NCBI GenBank assembly: GCA_015296065.1
Contig: DVDU01000219.1
Coordinates: 1 to 64,000 of the forward strand
Source of the DNA: Oscillatoriaceae cyanobacterium M33_DOE_052
GTDB taxonomy: Bacteria > Cyanobacteriota > Cyanobacteriia > Cyanobacteriales > Laspinemataceae
Direction: 5' to 3'
Length of the DNA stretch: 64,000 nucleotides
Numbering within the stretch: position 1 is the first letter of the stretch; each line of letters opens with the position of its first letter. The position numbers and the translations under genes are program-made. Below are positions 24,283-33,829 of this stretch, in pieces. The notes under the pieces are model-generated. The model saw only the letters and a program-made list of their open reading frames with translations. It had not been told where the DNA came from and made no database searches.

Positions 24283-26193
24283 ATGTCATCAGGAACATAC
24301 AGAAAATCAGGCCGGTCCTTCTGGCTCCTTTGGTTAGCCCGGTTAATGGCGATCGTCTCCTTAGCCAACTTGGTGGTAGTGGTCTTTGACCTCAGCTACC
24401 TAAAATTGCGAGATTTCTACTTATTGGTGGATTTGCAGTGGCGTCAGATGAAAAACACCGACCAAAAACAATACATCAAAAAAGTAGATGACCTGAAAAA
24501 TGCCTTGGGAGAAGAGCAAAAGAGCTTGGATTCACCAGAAGTGCGGGCGTTGCTGGGGGAATTGCGCCAGTTAAGCGTGAACATATTTAACGCTCACAAT
24601 CCATTTAGGATGACCGACGAATACGGCGCCCTCGCCGAGCTAAAAAAGAGAATGGTAGAACACATGGGGGCGCCAGATGTCAAAACCGCTTTTAATCAAT
24701 TTTGGAGCCCGGAATATTTAGCCGCCAAAACCTGGCGCCAGGAGCTGGAATTTTTTGATACCAACATCAGATTTTTATTTAATTTTTACGAACCCCATTT
24801 ATTTTACGATCCCATCAAAGGGATTGAGCCCTATCGCACCACCCAGAAATATCTCAGAAAAGTGGACGAGCTAAGAGCTGCAGTAAAAGTCAAAGGTTTG
24901 GCAGCTCCAGAAGTAGATAAATTGTTAGCAGACCTGCGCTCTCGGAGTCAAGAGCTGGTGGAAGATAATCCATTTGAAACTGCTAATAAAAGCGGCACCT
25001 TAGAAGAAATTAAATATCAAATTAGACGACATATTTACAGCCGAGACCCCGAAACAAAGCCCAAATTATCACCCATACTGGCAGTGCCATTAGACTACAT
25101 CGCCCCGGAGCTGTTGTGGGCGAACACATCGGCTAAAGATGCCTTTGATATATTTTGGACGCGAGAAAATTTTCAAAGCAATGGCTGGCAGAAAGAATTA
25201 GAGTTTTTTGATAAAGATTTGAGGTTTTTGCTCCAAACTAACTACTTTCGACACTTAGGCACAGACAGCCGACCTTTAGACAGATTTTGGTTGCTAGATT
25301 TGCCCTGGACAGGCATATTTTTGGGCGAATTTATCCTGTTTTACTGGTGGGTACGCCGCCGGGAGAGTCTGAAATTAAGTGAAGCAATAGTAGTCCGATG
25401 GTATGATATATTTCTGGGGATACCATTTTTTGTTTTCCGGGAGATATTACCGCAATTGGTGTTGCTACGGGTGGTGAGCGTGGTTATGCGGTTAGATCGA
25501 GCCAAATTTCCCGATATGGAGGGGATCAGAGCCAAAATCAGCCTGGGTTTTGTGGGCAGTTTCGCCGAAGAGATGACCACAACGGTGGTGGTGCGAGTCA
25601 TTGACCAGGTACAGGAGTTGGTGGAAAAGGGAGAGCTGGCAAAATCTCTGTTACAACCAGCCCCAAAGGAGAAAAAAGCCTATATTGATATCAACGAAAC
25701 GAACGAAATTCAGGCGATTGGCAACCGGTTGCTGCAAATTGCCGTTTGTCACGTTCTCCCCAATATCCAACCAGAGCTAGAAGCATACTTGCGCTATCAA
25801 ATTGAGGCGGCGATGAAAAAGTCCACCCTCTACCAGCGCATCCAAAAACTACCCGGTTTGGGGCGATTTCCAGACCAAGTAGCCTCCGGGTTGGTGACAC
25901 AAGTAACGAAAATGATTACCGAAAGTCCCCAAAATGCCTATCAAGCTAGTAAAAATGCTGAGCCAGACCCGATCGCGGTGGAACTATCACAGCGCTTAGC
26001 CAACAAATTCAGCGCCGCTCTCAGCAGCGAATTGCAGCGGGAGCATACCATAGACGAGCTGCAATCTTTGGTGTATGACCTGCTTGAGGAGATTAAAATT
26101 AACTACGTCAAGCGCTTAAGTCAAGACGAAATCGAGCAAATATTGCTCGACGTGGAAGCAAACAAACAGCAAGCTCGGCTGACAGGTCGTTAA
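24283..26193 (+). CDS. Large membrane protein with an internal duplication
   Basis: 636 residues. A hydrophobic helix at ~13-40 is followed by two related modules, at ~60-175 and ~190-335. Each runs YI/LxKVD(D/E)L, (S/A)PEV, L..LR..S, NPF, LEE(I/L)K, FW and ends in W(R/Q)(Q/K)ELEFFD. A second membrane helix lies at ~345-370 (GIFLGEFILFYWWV). The C-terminal ~260 residues are soluble and helical, with a VRVIDQVQELVEKGEL stretch. I do not recognise a named family. The likely topology is a periplasmic or cytoplasmic repeat region between two helices. It may share transcription with the preceding small membrane proteins, but a 142-base gap with a repeat separates them. Confidence 0.7.
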   Translation: MSSGTYRKSGRSFWLLWLARLMAIVSLANLVVVVFDLSYLKLRDFYLLVDLQWRQMKNTDQKQYIKKVDDLKNALGEEQKSLDSPEVRALLGELRQLSVNIFNAHNPFRMTDEYGALAELKKRMVEHMGAPDVKTAFNQFWSPEYLAAKTWRQELEFFDTNIRFLFNFYEPHLFYDPIKGIEPYRTTQKYLRKVDELRAAVKVKGLAAPEVDKLLADLRSRSQELVEDNPFETANKSGTLEEIKYQIRRHIYSRDPETKPKLSPILAVPLDYIAPELLWANTSAKDAFDIFWTRENFQSNGWQKELEFFDKDLRFLLQTNYFRHLGTDSRPLDRFWLLDLPWTGIFLGEFILFYWWVRRRESLKLSEAIVVRWYDIFLGIPFFVFREILPQLVLLRVVSVVMRLDRAKFPDMEGIRAKISLGFVGSFAEEMTTTVVVRVIDQVQELVEKGELAKSLLQPAPKEKKAYIDINETNEIQAIGNRLLQIAVCHVLPNIQPELEAYLRYQIEAAMKKSTLYQRIQKLPGLGRFPDQVASGLVTQVTKMITESPQNAYQASKNAEPDPIAVELSQRLANKFSAALSSELQREHTIDELQSLVYDLLEEIKINYVKRLSQDEIEQILLDVEANKQQARLTGR

Positions 26194-26614
26194 GATGCCC
26201 CCATGTCTGTTGCCCAAATGTCCCCCTCAAGCCCTGTGCGGGACGCTTCGGCGCGCTTGGGTGCAAAAAGTGTTATAATTCGTGCGAGATGTCTTGTTAA
26301 CAAGGGCTTGCCAATCTCCGTCAAGGAATTGACTGTTGGAATGTGGCCACTGTCCGGGAGACTTCTGGACGGAAGGACCCGCCGCTCGACCAGGAGACTG
26401 GGAGACGGGGAGACCAGGGGACCTCTGGAGTGTGGGAAGTGTGGGGAGTGTGGGAAGTGTGGGGAGTAATCTTCCCCCTCTTCCCCCTCTTCCCCCTCTT
26501 CCCCGTCTCCCCATCTCCCCGTCTCCCTTGCTTCCCTTCCCCTGTGGGGGAGCCGATCGAATCAATTGCACCGGAAGTGGGTAAGCGCCCACTTTTTTTG
26601 TTGGAGGTTTCCAG
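26194..26614 (+). promoter_or_regulatory. Promoter and long structured leader of the rimP operon
   Basis: TATAAT at 26274-26279, with TG one base upstream, is a strong extended -10 box; no clear -35 is seen. The leader that follows holds purine-rich runs (GGGAGACGGGGAGACC at 26399-26414 and a GTGTGGGAA/GTGTGGGGA 9-base tandem at 26430-26466) and then the complementary pyrimidine-rich CTTCCCCCT tandem and CCCCGTCTCC runs (26471-26527). The two halves can fold into one long hairpin. Short frames here are repeat translations. Confidence 0.6.
26575..26599 (+). terminator. rimP: Attenuator-like hairpin just upstream of rimP
   Basis: AAGTGGG/CCCACTT around loop TAAGCG, followed by seven T bases including those of the stem. 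It looks like an intrinsic terminator, but it sits inside the leader 16 bases before the rimP start, so it probably works as an attenuator for the operon that includes nusA. Confidence 0.65.
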
Positions 26615-27082
26615 ATGACTCATCCCGCGATCCCGAAAATTATCGAACTGGCAGGGCCAGTAGCCTCCTCCCTGGGATTAGAGCTAGTGGGGGCGGTATT
26701 TCAAACCAACTACAAACCACCCGTGCTGCGGGTAGATATCCGCAATCCCATCTCGGATACGAGTCTGGATGACTGTGAAAAGATGAGCAGGGCGATGGAA
26801 GGTATCTTGGAGCAGTCCGAGCTACTCCCAGATGCTTACGTGCTGGAGATTTCTAGCCCGGGAGTCTCTTCGGTACTCAGTACGGATAAGGAGTTTGCCT
26901 CTTTCAAGGGGTTTGCCGTGATGGTGGAAACATCGGAGCCTTACGAAGGGCATCGCCAGTGGCATGGCAAACTGCTGTCTAGGGATGAAACCGCTGTTTA
27001 TCTGAACCAAAAAGGGCGGCGGGTAGGGATACCGCGTTCCTTAGTGGCGAAAGTACAACTAGACGATCGCGCTGCCGACTGA
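26615..27082 (+). CDS. rimP: Ribosome maturation factor RimP
   Basis: 155 residues, the normal length. The N-terminal domain carries LGLELVGAVFQ and PVLRVDIR, then LDDCEKMSRAMEGILE, and the VLEISSPGVSSVL block (~84-96) is the family signature. The C-terminal SH3-like beta domain carries LLSRDETAVYLNQKGRRVGIP. RimP is needed for maturation of the 30S subunit. GGAGG nine bases upstream supports the ATG. It is the first gene of rimP-nusA-ylxR-infB, an order shared by most bacteria. Confidence 0.95.
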   Translation: MTHPAIPKIIELAGPVASSLGLELVGAVFQTNYKPPVLRVDIRNPISDTSLDDCEKMSRAMEGILEQSELLPDAYVLEISSPGVSSVLSTDKEFASFKGFAVMVETSEPYEGHRQWHGKLLSRDETAVYLNQKGRRVGIPRSLVAKVQLDDRAAD

Positions 27083-27250
27083 AGCGATCGTTCAGTTAGC
27101 TGCTGGTGGCAATTGATCAATTGCCCTGACATCTTGGTGAGCGCCCAGGAGATGATTTGTCAGTATTGAGGGGCAATGGTGATTGTCGTTGCTCCGTTCC
27201 CACCCATCATGGGGGAGATTGCATGGATCAATTTAGGAGGAAATAAATTT

Positions 27251-28558
27251 ATGTCAATGGTGAATTTACCCGGCCTACGGGAGATGATCGAAAGTATCTC
27301 TGAGGAGCGCAATTTACCCAAACATGCAGTGCAGGCAGCGCTGAGGGAAGCACTGCTGAAAGGATACGAGCGCTATCGGCGGACTTTGAATATGGATCGT
27401 CTGCATTTTGATGACGAATTTTTTGATAACTTTGAAGTGGAACTGGACACAGAAGAAGAAGGGTTTCGCATCTTGGCGCAAAAGACGATCGTGGAGGAAG
27501 TCGTCAGCCCTGACCATGAAATCGCCCTGAAAGAAGTTCAGGAAGTGGCACCAGAAGCCCAACTGCGGGACACAGTGGTGTTAGATGTGACCCCGAATCA
27601 GAAAGAATTCGGGCGGATGGCGGCCATCCAAACGAAACAGGTATTGGCGCAGAAATTGCGAGATCAGCAGCGGAAGCTGGTGCAAGAAGAGTTTCAGGAC
27701 CTGGAAAAAACTGTATTGCAAGCCAGAGTGTTGCGGTTTGAACGCCAATCAACGATCGTGGCGGTCAACAGCGGTTTTGGGCAGCCGGAAGTAGAAGCCG
27801 AGCTACCAAAGCGAGAACAACTACCCAACGATAACTATCGCGTGGGTGCGACGCTGAAAGTGTTTTTGAAAAAGGTGCGCGAAGGGTCGCACCGGGGACC
27901 GCAGCTCCTGGTTTCCAGAGCCGATGCGGGTTTAGTGGTGTACCTCTTTGCCAACGAAGTCCCAGAAATTGAGGATGAGGTGGTGCGGATCGTGGCGGTG
28001 GCGCGGGAAGCAAATCCCCCATCGCGCCATGTGGGTCCGCGCACCAAAATCGCCGTGGATACTTTGGAGCGAGATGTAGATCCGGTAGGAGCCTGCATTG
28101 GCGCACGGGGATCGCGAATTCAAGTTGTGGTGAATGAATTACGGGGAGAAAAAATCGACGTGATTCGGTGGTCGCCGGACCCGGCTACTTACATCGCCAA
28201 TGCTCTGAGTCCGGCAAAAGTCGATGAGGTGCGCCTGGTGGACCCAGAAGCATTGCAAGCGCACGTGTTGGTGCCTGAAGACCAGTTAAGTTTGGCGATC
28301 GGCAAAGAAGGGCAAAACGTCCGGCTCGCCGCCCGCTTGACCGGGTGGAAAATCGATATCAAGGATACAGCTAAGTACGATTACGAAGCCGAAATGAGCA
28401 GCAAAAAGCGTGTATCACCGGTAATGGAGTATCACATGGAGGAAGAGGAAGAAGAGCCAGATGAGGCAGATTTCGAGCCAGATGAGGCAGATTTCGAGCC
28501 AGATGAGGCAGATTTCGAGCCAGATTTAGAAGAGTCCGCCGCCAGCACCGGAGGCTGA
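27251..28558 (+). CDS. nusA: Transcription termination/antitermination factor NusA
   Basis: 435 residues from ATG 27251 ([15 protein letters not shown]), preceded by AGGAGGAAATAAATTT; upstream in-frame ATGs from 27176 have no such site. Order: N-terminal RNA-polymerase-binding domain (~1-125), S1 domain (~130-200), then KH1 (including [13 protein letters not shown], ~280) and KH2 (including [19 protein letters not shown], ~350). NusA binds RNA polymerase and controls pausing, termination and antitermination. The acidic tail contains a 21-base direct repeat (28454-28516) giving EPDEADF three times. The E. coli-type AR1/AR2 repeats are absent, as in other cyanobacteria. Confidence 0.95.
   Translation: MSMVNLPGLREMIESISEERNLPKHAVQAALREALLKGYERYRRTLNMDRLHFDDEFFDNFEVELDTEEEGFRILAQKTIVEEVVSPDHEIALKEVQEVAPEAQLRDTVVLDVTPNQKEFGRMAAIQTKQVLAQKLRDQQRKLVQEEFQDLEKTVLQARVLRFERQSTIVAVNSGFGQPEVEAELPKREQLPNDNYRVGATLKVFLKKVREGSHRGPQLLVSRADAGLVVYLFANEVPEIEDEVVRIVAVAREANPPSRHVGPRTKIAVDTLERDVDPVGACIGARGSRIQVVVNELRGEKIDVIRWSPDPATYIANALSPAKVDEVRLVDPEALQAHVLVPEDQLSLAIGKEGQNVRLAARLTGWKIDIKDTAKYDYEAEMSSKKRVSPVMEYHMEEEEEEPDEADFEPDEADFEPDEADFEPDLEESAASTGG
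28454..28525 (+). repeat. 21-base tandem repeat in nusA
   Basis: Three exact copies of GAGCCAGATGAGGCAGATTTC plus nine bases of a fourth. Each is in frame and encodes EPDEADF, so copy number changes would alter the acidic tail length without a frameshift. Confidence 0.9.
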
Positions 28559-28673
28559 CCACCCCACCGCACCACCAGTAGATTCAGTGGGTCAGACCCA
28601 CCAGACAGGGCAGTGAGCTAGAAATATTGCTGCTTTGTGAGTTGGTGAGAAATCAGCGCTAAGTACCCAGCTT

Positions 28674-28997
28674 ATGAAACCCAATTATCGGCGTTGTGTC
28701 AGTTGCCGCCAAGTAGCTCCCAAAGAGGCATTATGGCGGGTTGTCCGAATCCACCCCGGACATCAGGTACAATTAGATGTAGGGATGGGGCGATCGGCCT
28801 ATCTTTGTCCCCAAGCGACTTGCCTTAAAGCCGCTCAAAAGAAAAACCGGCTGGGTCAGGCCGTGAGAGCGGCTGTACCCGCAGAACTGTACCAAACCCT
28901 CTGGCAGAGGTTATCCCCTGCCCCCTCGCAGGACCACAGTGCCCCAAATAGCCAATCCACTGGTGGGGACGGAAAAACTTTGAGCCACCGGCCATAG
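28674..28997 (+). CDS. ylxR: YlxR-family RNA-binding protein (DUF448)
   Basis: 107 residues. RRCVSCRQVAPKEALWRVVR (residues ~6-25) is the YlxR signature, and GRSAYLCP with LKAAQKKNRLGQA follows in the expected places. The fold binds RNA. In Bacillus subtilis the homologue RnpM interacts with the RNase P RNA and has also been described as a nucleoid/regulatory protein. It sits between nusA and infB as in most bacteria. The last ~25 residues are polar and probably disordered. Confidence 0.9.
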   Translation: MKPNYRRCVSCRQVAPKEALWRVVRIHPGHQVQLDVGMGRSAYLCPQATCLKAAQKKNRLGQAVRAAVPAELYQTLWQRLSPAPSQDHSAPNSQSTGGDGKTLSHRP

Positions 28998-29358
28998 CAC
29001 TACAAATGACCAATTCCAGAGCAACAGATCGACCCCAATGGCCAAAAGCCAAGATCATCAAAACCACGAGCAATACCAGCTACAGTTATTCAGAAATTCG
29101 TGTCAGACTAGAAAAGAAGTTGTTATCTTTTTGTGGGGGACTCCTAGGGGCTTTCCGGTCGTTCGCCCCGACACTCCCATATTGGGGGGAAACTCCGGCG
29201 GCGACACGGCGGATGGTCTCGGTGGCGATTTGCTCAATTGGCACAGATCACCAGGCTTGAGGTCTGACCGTTATACTGACGCCAGCGAGGAGCTGGAGCG
29301 AGGGCGAATATCACAGGCAGACACCAGCAGTGATGAACATCGTTAAAGCCTAACTAGG

Positions 29359-29438
29359 GTAGGGGCACCTCTGGAGCCACCGTGGCACCGATTCATCCTG
29401 AAAAGGAAACCCATCTGACTGTCGCGCCGTGCCCCTAC
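29359..29438. repeat. GTAGGGGCAC inverted-repeat element
   Basis: GTAGGGGCAC and GTGCCCCTAC are perfect 10-base terminal inverted repeats 80 bases apart end to end. A second member, with GTAGGGGC arms, is inserted inside recN (48401-48473). Confidence 0.75.
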
Positions 29439-29840
29439 CCATCTACAGCAGCTTTCGTGGCTGTCAATTAGACAGATCAAGAAGGAAGCTGGGCTCAGGC
29501 CAAAAAAACCATAGACTCGCCTGATGATTCGGGCACTGTAGGCTAAGCCGACCGCTCGGGCAAGCACATCTGGCACTAGCCAGAGTAAAAACAGGTCAAA
29601 AACAGAGGGGCAGCACTCAGATGCTTTCATCGGAAGCACTCAACCGGGACATCAGAGGCCAAAGAACTATATTCCACATGGGGGCTCCGCAGCCCCTCAA
29701 TCGTGAAATCAAACACTGGTTCTCTATTGGTCTCCCGGCTCAATCAAGTTAAAGACCGGCTCATCTCCGAGGCGGGGGCGTTCGAGGCGATGTCAGCTTT
29801 GGAGTTTGGACCCATTCATCCAAAAGCGATCGCGCATCCT

Positions 29841-29876
29841 ACCTCCTGCCGAGAGGGGGCACCGCCGGAAGGAGGT
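29841..29876 (+). promoter_or_regulatory. infB: Hairpin hiding the infB ribosome-binding site
   Basis: ACCTCCT (29841-29847) is perfectly complementary to AGGAGGT (29870-29876), which is the Shine-Dalgarno sequence four bases before the infB ATG. If it forms, translation of IF-2 would be blocked, allowing control at the level of initiation. Confidence 0.5.
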
Positions 29877-29879
29877 TGT

Positions 29880-32800
29880 ATGAACCAAGGCAAAGTTAGA
29901 ATCTACGAGCTATCACGGGAATTGAATTTGGATAATAAGGATATACTGGCAATTTGCGAACAACTCAATATTGCAGTCAAAAGCCATAGCAGCACGATCG
30001 CAGAGGATGAGGCTGAGCGAATTCGCGCCTACTCAGACAAATATGTTGCCAGCCACGAAGTCGCGGTAGCTTCCGGCTTAGGAAAAGACAAAGCCCCCAA
30101 ATCTGCATCTGTGGAATCCCCTGGGGATGGCGCCAAGAAGAAGCTGGAAATTCGCAAGTACCAAGCTCGCACGTCCCCGTTCGAGTCTGCTGATAGTACC
30201 ATCCCGGACCAATCAGACTCAGACTGGGAATCGGATGCCACTGTGCTGCAGTCGCCGCTCAATCAGCAGGCAATTTCTTCTATGAATCAGACTTATTCGC
30301 GACCATTACACCCCGATCAAAACCAGCCTCTTGCCGAACCAACTCTGCCGGAAGAGGCAGCCGCCGCTGACTCGGTGGAGGACTCCCCTGTTGCAATCAA
30401 CCCTACTATGGAACAGCCACCAGAGTTAGCAGCTACTCCCGATCCCGCACCTGAACCCAATCCCCAGAGCGCTGCTGTGAAAGCGCCAAAAGCACCCCGT
30501 AATCTGGTGGAGCATCAACCAAAACTCAAGTCACCGCCAGTTAGACCCGCCGAGCCTACTGAGCCGGAAAAAGCAGACAGCCCGCTGTCAGCACGTCCGA
30601 TTCTCAAAGGGCAAAAGACGGAAGTCAGCTCGGCTCCCAGTGCTAACAACGGTGGCACCGTCAGGGCCACCACTGCGGAAAAACCTTCCAAACAAAAGGT
30701 CCGCTCTGGCGCCGCCGCTTCGGAGTCAACCGATACTGCTGTCATTGCTCCCCCATCCCGATCCATACCCGAATTACAGCGCCCCCGTCGTAGCCCCGCT
30801 GGCGATCGAGACCCGGCCCGGCGAACCTTGGATGGGACAGCCGCCGAGTCAGCCGATGGCGTTTTAGACCCTCTAGCTGATGAATCCACGACCCTTGGTG
30901 TGGATGAACTCCAACGCCCCGTGCATCCGAAGTCCACCAAGAAGCTGAAAAAGCAAAAGGACAAGTCCGATAAAGATGATGAATTGGAATTGGCCGAAAA
31001 ATCGGCTAAAGGGCTAGCTAAATCTAAACGCCGCCTCAAACCATTTCAAGAAGAGGATGAGGATGATTTAGAGGGGGGTTTGGATGGGCTATTGAACAAC
31101 TCTCAGGTTAGCCTTTCGATCGCCCGTCCGCCCAAGCCTAAGCCTTCCCCCACGACTCCGATTCCAGGCAAGGGGGGTGGACTGTCTTCGGCGCCTGGTC
31201 CGACCCAAGGCAAGGGCAAAAAACCCGGCCAGTCGGGTGACGGTGGTCTCGGAGGCAGGGAATCTCGCCGCCAGCGCCGCGAACAAGCCGAGAAAAAGCC
31301 GCGTCCGGAACAGTTGGCGATGAGCGAGGCAATGACGGTGCGTGAGCTGGCCGAGAGGCTGGGGATCGCTGAAACGGAAATCGTTAAAACCTTGTTCTTC
31401 AAAGGCATTGCTGTCAACATCACCCAAACTCTCGACCTGGAAACTGCCACTATGGTGGCTGGGGAATTTGGCGTGGAAGTACACAGCGCCGAGACGGAAT
31501 CGGAAGCGAAGAAAGTCCGGGAGTTCCTGGATGAAGCGGATTTGGAAAATCTCCAGCTCCGGCCTCCGGTGGTGACGATTATGGGTCACGTGGACCACGG
31601 TAAAACCACCCTCCTCGATGCCATTCGCAATACGAAAGTGGCACAAGGGGAAGCAGGAGGTATTACTCAGCATATTGGTGCTTACCATGTGGATGTACTC
31701 CACAAGGGCGAAACTTCCCAAGTGGTGTTTCTGGATACCCCTGGTCACGAGGCTTTTACCGCGATGCGGGCTCGTGGGGCAAGGGTGACGGATATCGCGA
31801 TTTTGGTGGTGGCGGCTGATGATGGTGTGCAACCTCAAACCAAAGAAGCCGTCAGCCACGCGAAGGCGGCTGGGGTTCCCATTGTGGTGGCAATCAACAA
31901 AGTTGATAAGGAATCGGCGCAGCCCGATCGGGTCAAGCAAGAACTAGCAGAACTCGGTCTCTTGGCAGAAGAATGGGGCGGCGATACGATTATGGTGCCT
32001 GTGAGCGCCATTAAAGGCCAAAACCTCGATACCCTCCTGGAAATGATCCTCCTGGTGGCTGAACTCGAAGAACTCTCCGCCAACCCAGACCGTAGCGCCG
32101 TGGGGACGGTGATTGAAGCCCATCTGGATAAGGCTAAAGGTCCCGTGGCCAGTCTCTTGGTACAAAACGGCACCCTCCAAGTCGGCGATATTTTGGTCGC
32201 CGGTTCGGCTATGGGTAAGGTGCGGGCGATGACGGACGATCGGGGACAGCGTGTGGATCTGGCTACTCCCTCTTTCGCCGTGGAAGTCCTGGGCTTGGGA
32301 GACGTACCCGCCGCCGGGGATGAGTTTGAGGTATTTGATAATGAGAAAGAAGCCCGCGCCGTGGCTGACGCCCGCGCCGAGCTGCAGCGCGAATCCCGCC
32401 TACAGCAGACAATGGGCTCTCGCCGGGTTTCCCTGAACTCTCTATCGGCTCAGGCTCAAGAGGGTCAGCTCAAGGAGTTGAATCTCATCCTCAAAGCCGA
32501 CGTGCAAGGGTCTGTGGAAGCTATCCTACAAGCTCTCAAGCAGTTGCCCCAAAATGAGGTCCAGGTACGGATTCTCTTGGCCGCTCCCGGGGAAGTCACG
32601 GAAACTGATGTGGATCTGGCCGCCGCTAGTAAAGCGGTCATCGTCGGTTTCAGCACAACTCTGGCATCCGGGGCTCGTCAAGCAGCCGATCGGGTCGGGG
32701 TCGATGTGCGAGACTATGACATCATCTACAACCTCCTTGATGACATCCGGGGCGCAATGGAGGGACTCCTCGAGCCGGAGATGGTGGAGGAAGCCTTGGG

Positions 32801-33086
32801 CCAAGCTCAGGTCCGCGCCGTCTTCCAAATCGGCAAGGGAGCTGTTGCTGGTTGCTATGTTCAAAATGGCAAGATGCTTCGTAACTGCAAGGTGCGCATC
32901 CTTCGCGATGGTCATCTCATCCACGAAGGCATCCTCGACTCCCTCAAGCGGATGAAGGAAGACGCCCGCGAGGTCAACAGCGGTTATGAATGCGGTATCG
33001 GCTTGGATAATTTCCACGCATGGCAAGAAGGTGATATTATCGAAGCCTTCCGCATGGCAAGTAAGCGTCGGACCCTTTCTTCTTAA
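29880..33086 (+). CDS. infB: Translation initiation factor IF-2
   Basis: 1068 residues from ATG 29880 ([15 protein letters not shown]), chosen for its AGGAGGT site and because this N-terminal sequence is the conserved cyanobacterial IF-2 start; 59 more codons are open upstream but look random. Residues ~1-60 are the IF2-N domain. Residues ~70-470 are a Pro/Ala/Lys-rich linker. A second IF2-N domain ([12 protein letters not shown]) starts near 484. The G domain has GHVDHGKT (~568), DTPGH (~619), NKVD (~673) and a following SAIKG. The C-terminal C1/C2 domains bind initiator tRNA. IF-2 places fMet-tRNA on the 30S subunit and joins subunits using GTP. It ends the operon at a strong terminator. 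Confidence 0.96.
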   Translation: MNQGKVRIYELSRELNLDNKDILAICEQLNIAVKSHSSTIAEDEAERIRAYSDKYVASHEVAVASGLGKDKAPKSASVESPGDGAKKKLEIRKYQARTSPFESADSTIPDQSDSDWESDATVLQSPLNQQAISSMNQTYSRPLHPDQNQPLAEPTLPEEAAAADSVEDSPVAINPTMEQPPELAATPDPAPEPNPQSAAVKAPKAPRNLVEHQPKLKSPPVRPAEPTEPEKADSPLSARPILKGQKTEVSSAPSANNGGTVRATTAEKPSKQKVRSGAAASESTDTAVIAPPSRSIPELQRPRRSPAGDRDPARRTLDGTAAESADGVLDPLADESTTLGVDELQRPVHPKSTKKLKKQKDKSDKDDELELAEKSAKGLAKSKRRLKPFQEEDEDDLEGGLDGLLNNSQVSLSIARPPKPKPSPTTPIPGKGGGLSSAPGPTQGKGKKPGQSGDGGLGGRESRRQRREQAEKKPRPEQLAMSEAMTVRELAERLGIAETEIVKTLFFKGIAVNITQTLDLETATMVAGEFGVEVHSAETESEAKKVREFLDEADLENLQLRPPVVTIMGHVDHGKTTLLDAIRNTKVAQGEAGGITQHIGAYHVDVLHKGETSQVVFLDTPGHEAFTAMRARGARVTDIAILVVAADDGVQPQTKEAVSHAKAAGVPIVVAINKVDKESAQPDRVKQELAELGLLAEEWGGDTIMVPVSAIKGQNLDTLLEMILLVAELEELSANPDRSAVGTVIEAHLDKAKGPVASLLVQNGTLQVGDILVAGSAMGKVRAMTDDRGQRVDLATPSFAVEVLGLGDVPAAGDEFEVFDNEKEARAVADARAELQRESRLQQTMGSRRVSLNSLSAQAQEGQLKELNLILKADVQGSVEAILQALKQLPQNEVQVRILLAAPGEVTETDVDLAAASKAVIVGFSTTLASGARQAADRVGVDVRDYDIIYNLLDDIRGAMEGLLEPEMVEEALGQAQVRAVFQIGKGAVAGCYVQNGKMLRNCKVRILRDGHLIHEGILDSLKRMKEDAREVNSGYECGIGLDNFHAWQEGDIIEAFRMASKRRTLSS

Positions 33087-33168
33087 AGTGGGCGGCGTTG
33101 ATGGGTTTTGGGGTCTAGAGGCCAGCGCCTCTAGCCCTCCGCTCCCCCTTCCCTTGATTTGGGATAAG

Positions 33169-33213
33169 AAAGAGCCAGCATCTGCTAAGCAGGTGCTGGC
33201 TCTTTCAGTTTTA
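33169..33213 (+). terminator. Intrinsic terminator of the rimP-infB operon
   Basis: AAAGAGCCAGCA pairs perfectly with TGCTGGCTCTTT, and the inner CTGCT/AGCAG extends the stem. A CAGTTTTAT tail follows. It is the clearest terminator in the window. Confidence 0.85.
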
Positions 33214-33364
33214 TAAACAAGATATTGATGATTAGGGTCTTTATATTGGCTGACCCCATTTCAACCTCAATGAATCTAGTCTGGCACAGATATTCACAAC
33301 ATTTTAGTTTCGTAATCTTTTCTTAATGTTTTTTTTTGTACTTATATTGCTCCGGTTGAAGATT

Positions 33365-33512
33365 TATAGATTTTTGTAAAGTAGGCTACGAAAACCCTGG
33401 TGAGTCCCCGCTGGTTTCCAGGGATGCTGTGGCAGAATTATAGCTTTTTGTAAAGCACGCTACGAAACCCCTGGTGGGTTCCCTCTGGCTCCCAGAGGTG
33501 CTGTGACTTACG
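33365..33512. repeat. 74-base imperfect tandem duplication
   Basis: Two units begin TATAG(A/C)TTTTTGTAAAG and continue GGCTACGAAA-CCCTGGTG with matching CCTGG/CCAGG arms inside each. The period is exactly 74 bases. They are not coding and not similar to the other repeat families. Confidence 0.75.
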
Positions 33513-33538
33513 AGGGGGAAGAAAAAAAAGGGAATGTT

Positions 33539-33829
33539 TTAAGACCGCCGCTTTTTTTCCCTGTCCCACCGATATAGAAATACCATTAAGGCGACAATTC
33601 CCACTTGTAAGGTGAGGTTAGGGAGAGCGGTCCCCACATCCCGACCTGCCATGACCTGAGCGAAGAAGACAAAAGCGCCGATCGCGCCGGAAGCACCGCA
33701 AACCACATAGACGAATTTTCGCAGACCCCGATAAGGAGCCGCTGCCTCCGCTTTCAACCGAGCATACTTTTCCGGTTCCATAGTCCTAGATGTTTTTTTG
33801 CCTTGGTTGCGGGGGGTGGGGTTGGTCAT
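33539..33829 (-). CDS. DUF3493 membrane protein (LPA1/Rep27-related)
   Basis: 96 residues from ATG 33829, preceded by AGGAAAAT; an upstream ATG at 33853 is possible. LKAEAAAPYRGLRKFVYV (~25-42) then GASGAIGAFVFFAQVMAGRD and LPNLTLQVGIVALMVFLYRWD match DUF3493, with two hydrophobic helices. The same domain ends plant LPA1/Rep27, proteins needed for photosystem II assembly and D1 handling. A photosystem II biogenesis role is therefore plausible but unproven in cyanobacteria. Confidence 0.8.
   Translation of the reverse strand: MTNPTPRNQGKKTSRTMEPEKYARLKAEAAAPYRGLRKFVYVVCGASGAIGAFVFFAQVMAGRDVGTALPNLTLQVGIVALMVFLYRWDREKKRRS

Larger units (their letters stand above)
28998..29879 (+). other. Long non-coding spacer within the rimP-infB operon
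   Basis: 882 bases between ylxR and the chosen infB start, unusually long for this operon. Open frames here are short, Ser/Arg-rich and unrelated to each other, so I see no gene. It contains a GTAGGGGCAC inverted-repeat element (29359-29438), a GGGGCT/AGCCCC hairpin (29682-29697) and a ribosome-site hairpin directly before infB. The rest is unassigned and could form a structured leader or contain an internal promoter. Confidence 0.5.
33087..33538. other. Spacer with terminator and tandem repeat, no gene
   Basis: It contains the infB terminator at 33169-33213, an AT-rich stretch (33215-33360), and a 74-base imperfect tandem duplication (33365-33512). No coding frame is convincing. Confidence 0.6.

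Noticed and set aside
26203-26623. Several overlapping frames on both strands before rimP
   Set aside because: All are translations of purine- or pyrimidine-rich tandem repeats (GGKCGE, LFPLFPL types); no protein-like composition.
29006-29639. Short frames in the ylxR-infB spacer
   Set aside because: Ser/Arg/Cys-rich, mutually overlapping, no ribosome site and no family motif.
29703-29879. 59-codon N-terminal extension of IF-2
   Set aside because: In frame but without similarity to the IF2-N domain; the ATG at 29880 has an AGGAGGT site and begins the conserved sequence.
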